Source: Bordetella parapertussis
GTDB taxonomy: Bacteria; Pseudomonadota; Gammaproteobacteria; Burkholderiales; Burkholderiaceae_C
Assembly: GCA_945861305.1 (NCBI GenBank)
Contig: CAMATW010000027.1
Coordinates: 1 to 38,086 of the forward strand
Reading direction: 5' to 3'
DNA length: 38,086 bases
Part shown: piece after piece, positions 34,896 to 38,086 of the stretch
Numbering within the stretch: the stretch's first letter is position 1
Layout of the letters: every line of letters starts with the position of its first letter
Translations under genes and position numbers: made by a program
Notes under the pieces: generated by a model
What the model saw: the letters and a program-made list of their open reading frames with translations, nothing else
What the model was told of the DNA's origin: nothing
Databases searched by the model: none

Positions 34896-35929
34896 CCATC
34901 ATCACGCCCACCGAAGCCTTGCAGCGCACCATCGAGCACCGTGAAATTTTTCACGATGAAATGCTGCACCTCATGCGCATGATCATGAATGGCGAAATCA
35001 CACCCCTCATGACCGCTGCCATTCTTACCGGTTTGCGAGTAAAGAAGGAAACCATCGGTGAAATCACCGCCGCCGCGCAGGTGATGCGCGAGTTTTCCAC
35101 CAAGGTGGAGGTGGTCGACCGAACTCACTTGGTGGACATCGTGGGCACAGGAGGAGACGGTGCCAATACCTTCAACATCTCCACTTGTGCCATGTTTGTT
35201 GCCGCTGCTGCTGGTGCGCGGGTCAGCAAGCACGGCGGGCGCAGCGTCAGCAGCAAAAGTGGCAGCGCCGATGTGCTGGAAAGTTTGGGCGTCCACATCA
35301 ACCTCCAACCCAGCGCCATCGCCCAAAGCATTGCCGAGGTAGGTATTGGCTTTATGTTTGCGCCCAACCACCACCCCGCCATGAAAAACGTGGCACCGGT
35401 GCGAAAAGAGTTGGGTGTTCGAACCATTTTCAATATCTTGGGGCCGCTCACCAACCCAGCTTCTGCGCCCAATATCTTGATGGGCGTGTTCCATCCCGAC
35501 TTGGTTGGTATCCAAATTCGTGCCTTGCAACGTTTGGGCGCTGAGCACGCCTTGGTGGTCTATGGGCGCGATGGCATGGACGAGGTCAGCTTGGGTGCCG
35601 CCACCTTGGTGGGGGAGTTGAAAAACGGCGAAATTTCCGAGTATGAAATTCACCCCGAAGACTTTGGTCTGACCATGGCCAGCCACCGCGCTTTGCGGGT
35701 GGACACGCCTGAGGAGTCGCGTGACATGGTGTTGGCGGTGTTGGAGAACCAAACCGGTGCGCCGCGCGACATCGTTGCGTTGAATGCGGGGGTGGCGCTG
35801 TACGCCGCCAACGTGGTCTCCACCATGGTCGCTGGTATTGCCTTGGCCCAGCAAGCGCTGGCGCAAGGTTTGGCCAAAGCCAAGTTGGCACAATTGAATG
35901 AATTCACCGCGCGTCACCATGCGGCATAA
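34892..35929 (+). CDS. trpD: Anthranilate phosphoribosyltransferase
   Basis: The 345-residue enzyme transfers the ribose phosphate of PRPP to anthranilate. The glycine-rich PRPP loop [18 protein letters not shown] lies near residues 80-97. [18 protein letters not shown] and the [10 protein letters not shown] segment are family-specific. It overlaps trpG at its start and is followed after 21 bases by trpC. Confidence 0.97.
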   Translation: MTIITPTEALQRTIEHREIFHDEMLHLMRMIMNGEITPLMTAAILTGLRVKKETIGEITAAAQVMREFSTKVEVVDRTHLVDIVGTGGDGANTFNISTCAMFVAAAAGARVSKHGGRSVSSKSGSADVLESLGVHINLQPSAIAQSIAEVGIGFMFAPNHHPAMKNVAPVRKELGVRTIFNILGPLTNPASAPNILMGVFHPDLVGIQIRALQRLGAEHALVVYGRDGMDEVSLGAATLVGELKNGEISEYEIHPEDFGLTMASHRALRVDTPEESRDMVLAVLENQTGAPRDIVALNAGVALYAANVVSTMVAGIALAQQALAQGLAKAKLAQLNEFTARHHAA

Positions 35930-35950
35930 ACCCAAGAAAAAGGCCAAGCT

Positions 35951-36754
35951 GTGAGCGACATACTCAACAAAATCGTCCAAACCAAGCACGAAGAAGTTGC
36001 GCTGCGAAAACGCGCCGTTTCTTTGGAGGCGGTGCGCGCTGATGCGCAAAGCCGTGTGTTGACCCGCGACTTTGAAGGCGCTTTGCGCCGCAAAATCGCA
36101 GCAGGTCACGCCGCGGTCATTGCCGAGATAAAAAAAGCCAGCCCGTCTAAAGGTCTGCTGCGCGAAGACTTCATTCCCGCGGACATCGCACAAAGCTACG
36201 CCGTGGGCGACGGCAAAGTCAGCGCTGCGTGTTTGTCGGTGCTGACCGATCAGCAGTATTTCCAAGGCAGCAACGATTACCTCAAGCAAGCCCGGGCGTC
36301 GTGCGATTTGCCCGTGCTGCGCAAAGACTTCATGGTCGACATCTACCAAATTTACGAGTCACGCGCCATGGGTGCTGACTGCGTGCTGCTGATCGCTGCT
36401 TGTTTGGATGACGCACAAATGGCCGAGTTCGAAGCCGCCGCCCGCAGCCTGGACATGACCGTGCTTGTCGAGGTGCATGACTGCGCAGAACTTGGCCGCG
36501 CCTTGAAGCTCAAAACCTCATTGGTCGGCGTGAATAACCGCAACCTTCGCACGTTTGAGGTGTCTTTGGACACCACCTTGACGCTCATGGCTGATTTCCC
36601 AGCCGATAAATTGCTGGTCACCGAAAGCGGCATCGCTACCCGCGAAGACGTTTCTCGTTTGCGTGCAGCAGGCATACATGCTTTTTTGGTCGGTGAGGCC
36701 TTTATGCGCGCACCCGAGCCAGGCGAGGCTTTGGCCGCTTTGTTCGGTGACTGA
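35951..36754 (+). CDS. trpC: Indole-3-glycerol phosphate synthase
   Basis: The 267-residue TIM-barrel enzyme has [10 protein letters not shown] (catalytic lysine region), [27 protein letters not shown] and [12 protein letters not shown]. It closes the indole ring in tryptophan synthesis. The start is a GTG at 35951, giving [12 protein letters not shown], the usual beginning. trpF, trpB and trpA are not in this window. The downstream ung start lies inside its last codons (8-base overlap). Confidence 0.97.
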   Translation: MSDILNKIVQTKHEEVALRKRAVSLEAVRADAQSRVLTRDFEGALRRKIAAGHAAVIAEIKKASPSKGLLREDFIPADIAQSYAVGDGKVSAACLSVLTDQQYFQGSNDYLKQARASCDLPVLRKDFMVDIYQIYESRAMGADCVLLIAACLDDAQMAEFEAAARSLDMTVLVEVHDCAELGRALKLKTSLVGVNNRNLRTFEVSLDTTLTLMADFPADKLLVTESGIATREDVSRLRAAGIHAFLVGEAFMRAPEPGEALAALFGD

Positions 36755-37478
36755 GCACAGCCGTTTGCAATATGCCGACCCACTGGCTTGGCCAGTGCAC
36801 TCTTCTTGGCAATCCTTGGTCAACAGGTTTTGGCTCAGCCAGCAAGGACAAGCTTTGCTGGTTTTTTTGAAGCAGCGCTTGCAAGCGGGTGCGCAAATTT
36901 ACCCCCCTGAGCCTCTTCGGGCTTTGTGCTTAAGCCCTTTGTCTGATGTCAAGGTGGTGATATTGGGTCAAGACCCTTACCACGGCATGGGTCAGGCCGA
37001 GGGCTTGGCTTTTTCTGTGCCCAAAGGGGTTGCTGCGCCACCATCGCTTCGCAATATCTTCAAAGAATTGCATCGAGACATTGGCCAAGCCCCGCCTTTT
37101 GAGGCCAGCCTGAGTCCTTGGGCCGCAAATGGGGTGTTGTTACTCAACACCTGTTTGACCGTGGAGGATGGTTTGCCAGCCAGTCATACCAAGCAAGGTT
37201 GGGAGGCGCTCACTGACGCAATTATTCATGCCATTGCAGAATCTTCGCAGGCCTGTGCTTTCTTGTTGTGGGGTGCACATGCCCAGTCCAAGACCATGTT
37301 GATTGCCCAAGCCGCAAGCCGTAAACCTTCCACTTGCTTGGTTTTGCCGGCCAACCACCCCTCACCCCTGTCCGCTTTACGCGGGCATCAACCTTTCATT
37401 GGGTGCGGACATTTTTCTAAGGCTAGTCTGTGGTTGCAGTCAAAAGGACTGTCAGTGGACTGGCGTCTAGAGAGCTAA
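36747..37478 (+). CDS. ung: Uracil-DNA glycosylase
   Basis: From the GTG at 36747 the product has 243 residues. The family 1 water-activating motif [19 protein letters not shown] (Asp near residue 76) and the HPSPLSA leucine-loop motif (about 204-210) are intact. The enzyme removes uracil from DNA as the first step of base excision repair. The GTG overlaps the trpC stop by 8 bases; the frame is open further back inside trpC, but upstream residues look non-homologous. Co-transcription with trp genes is therefore likely. Confidence 0.94.
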   Translation: MTEHSRLQYADPLAWPVHSSWQSLVNRFWLSQQGQALLVFLKQRLQAGAQIYPPEPLRALCLSPLSDVKVVILGQDPYHGMGQAEGLAFSVPKGVAAPPSLRNIFKELHRDIGQAPPFEASLSPWAANGVLLLNTCLTVEDGLPASHTKQGWEALTDAIIHAIAESSQACAFLLWGAHAQSKTMLIAQAASRKPSTCLVLPANHPSPLSALRGHQPFIGCGHFSKASLWLQSKGLSVDWRLES

Positions 37479-37547
37479 AAACTGCAACTGGTTGAAGGAG
37501 TTGACATTTTTCTGGCGCCATCATCCGTTTTCAGGGGCGAAATATGC

Positions 37548-37553
37548 TATAGT
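37548..37553 (+). promoter_or_regulatory. Candidate -10 box of the tRNA-tuf operon
   Basis: TATAGT matches TATAAT at five of six positions and lies 12 bases before the first tRNA. A consensus TTGACA at 37501-37506 is 41 bases away, too far to be its -35. The -35 actually used is unclear. Confidence 0.5.
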
Positions 37554-37565
37554 CTTTGGCTCGCT

Positions 37566-37651
37566 GGAGGGGTGCCCGAGTGGCTAAAGGGGGCAGACTG
37601 TAAATCTGTTGGCTTACGCCTACGCTGGTTCGAATCCAGCCTCCTCCACCA
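37566..37651 (+). tRNA. tRNA-Tyr (anticodon GTA)
   Basis: The acceptor stem GGAGGGG pairs with CTCCTCC (37641-37647), one pair being G:T. The anticodon arm has AGACTGTAAATCT with anticodon GTA, a long variable arm follows as expected for a class II tRNA, and the T arm is GCTGG-TTCGAAT-CCAGC. The CCA end is encoded. Confidence 0.97.
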
Positions 37652-37715
37652 CAAAGTGCTTGGGTGACCTGCAACTGTGATGACGTCCATGGGTTTCAAG
37701 CCTGTGGTCTTCGAT

Positions 37716-37789
37716 GCGGGAGTAGTTCAATGGTAGAACCTTAGCCTTCCAAGCTAATGACACGGGTTCGATTCCCGTCTCCCGCTCCA
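37716..37789 (+). tRNA. tRNA-Gly (anticodon TCC)
   Basis: Acceptor GCGGGAG pairs with CTCCCGC (37779-37785). The anticodon stem is TTAGC/GCTAA with loop CTTCCAA, giving TCC. The T arm is ACGGG-TTCGATT-CCCGT, and CCA is encoded. Confidence 0.97.
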
Positions 37790-37820
37790 AGCGGTTTTGG
37801 TGTGCAGGTGAAGAGTTTTC

Positions 37821-37895
<75 letters not shown>

Positions 37896-37938
37896 GAGTT
37901 TAGGTTTTTTGTTGTGAGTTTTTTTTCGGAGTCGAAGA

Positions 37939-38086
37939 ATGGCAAAAGGCAAGTTTGAGCGGACCAAACCGCACGTGAACGTGGGCACGATTGGCCACGT
38001 TGACCATGGCAAGACGACGCTGACGGCGGCGATCACGACGATTTTGTCGGCGAAGTTTGGTGGTGAGGCCAAGGCCTACGACCAAA
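37939..38086 (+). CDS. tuf: Elongation factor Tu, N-terminal part (runs off the window)
   Basis: The ATG at 37939 opens [16 protein letters not shown], followed by the G1 P-loop GHVDHGKT and then [22 protein letters not shown]. These are the first 49 residues of EF-Tu, the GTPase that brings aminoacyl-tRNA to the ribosome. A GGAG lies about 8 bases upstream. It is translated by hand because it is open at the window edge. It follows the three tRNA genes, which probably share its transcript. Confidence 0.97.
   Translation, partial: MAKGKFERTKPHVNVGTIGHVDHGKTTLTAAITTILSAKFGGEAKAYDQ

Noticed and set aside
34823..36349. 508-codon open frame antisense to trpD and trpC
   Set aside because: Same reasoning: it spans several certain genes and shows no protein family features.

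Overview
The window is a dense, housekeeping stretch of a betaproteobacterial chromosome. Gene content and order point to Burkholderiales, most likely a Comamonadaceae member of the Limnohabitans type; that placement is inferred from synteny and moderate GC, not from a database match. Typical signs are hpf-ptsN-hprK, the divergent fur/bamE pair, dapB-exbB-exbD-leuS-lptE-holA-proA, the betaproteobacterial-type gshA with gshB, lptA-lptB-rpoN, trpE-trpG-trpD-trpC, and tRNA-Tyr/Gly/Thr followed by tuf. No insertion sequence, prophage, CRISPR array or clear genomic island is visible. No stretch longer than about 225 bases lacks a gene.

Layout. 1-193: 5' end of a corA-type Mg/Co transporter (minus), with a structured divergent intergenic region. 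402-1625: MFS exporter. 1778-3698: hpf, ptsN and hprK (ribosome hibernation and nitrogen-PTS signalling), meeting fur tail to tail. 4193-12318: bamE, dapB, exbB, exbD, leuS, lptE, holA and proA, mostly touching or overlapping. 12394-17889: gshA, kup, gshB and a flavoprotein resembling a photolyase without the usual N-terminal domain. 17895-20096: malate synthase G (minus). 20213-28200: argS, a SPOR protein, dsbA, lptA, lptB, rpoN, an rRNA methyltransferase, a PIN-domain protein and a pterin dehydratase-like protein. 28228-30625: minus-strand cluster pncC, pgpA, thiL, apaG. 30685-37478: rpe, a DUF1566-type secreted protein, gph, a probable trp leader/attenuator, trpE, trpG, trpD, trpC and ung. 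37566-38086: three tRNA genes and the start of tuf.

The genes cover envelope biogenesis (bamE, lptE, lptA, lptB, exbBD, pgpA), translation (leuS, argS, tRNAs, tuf, rRNA methyltransferase), amino-acid synthesis (dapB, proA, trp), redox and thiol chemistry (gshA, gshB, dsbA) and global regulation (fur, rpoN, ptsN/hprK, hpf). Start/stop overlaps of ATGA or GTGA type are frequent and indicate translational coupling.

No obvious new defence or mobile system is present. The items most worth a second look are the photolyase-like protein, whose Trp-rich C-terminus may be a relocated alpha/beta domain; a stem-loop ending directly at the leuS start codon; a trp leader peptide with terminator; a 27-bp near-perfect dyad between gshA and kup; a nested inverted repeat at the end of proA; a strong terminator inside the presumptive glcB leader; a sigma-54-like promoter before hpf; and a structured leader between corA and the MFS gene.
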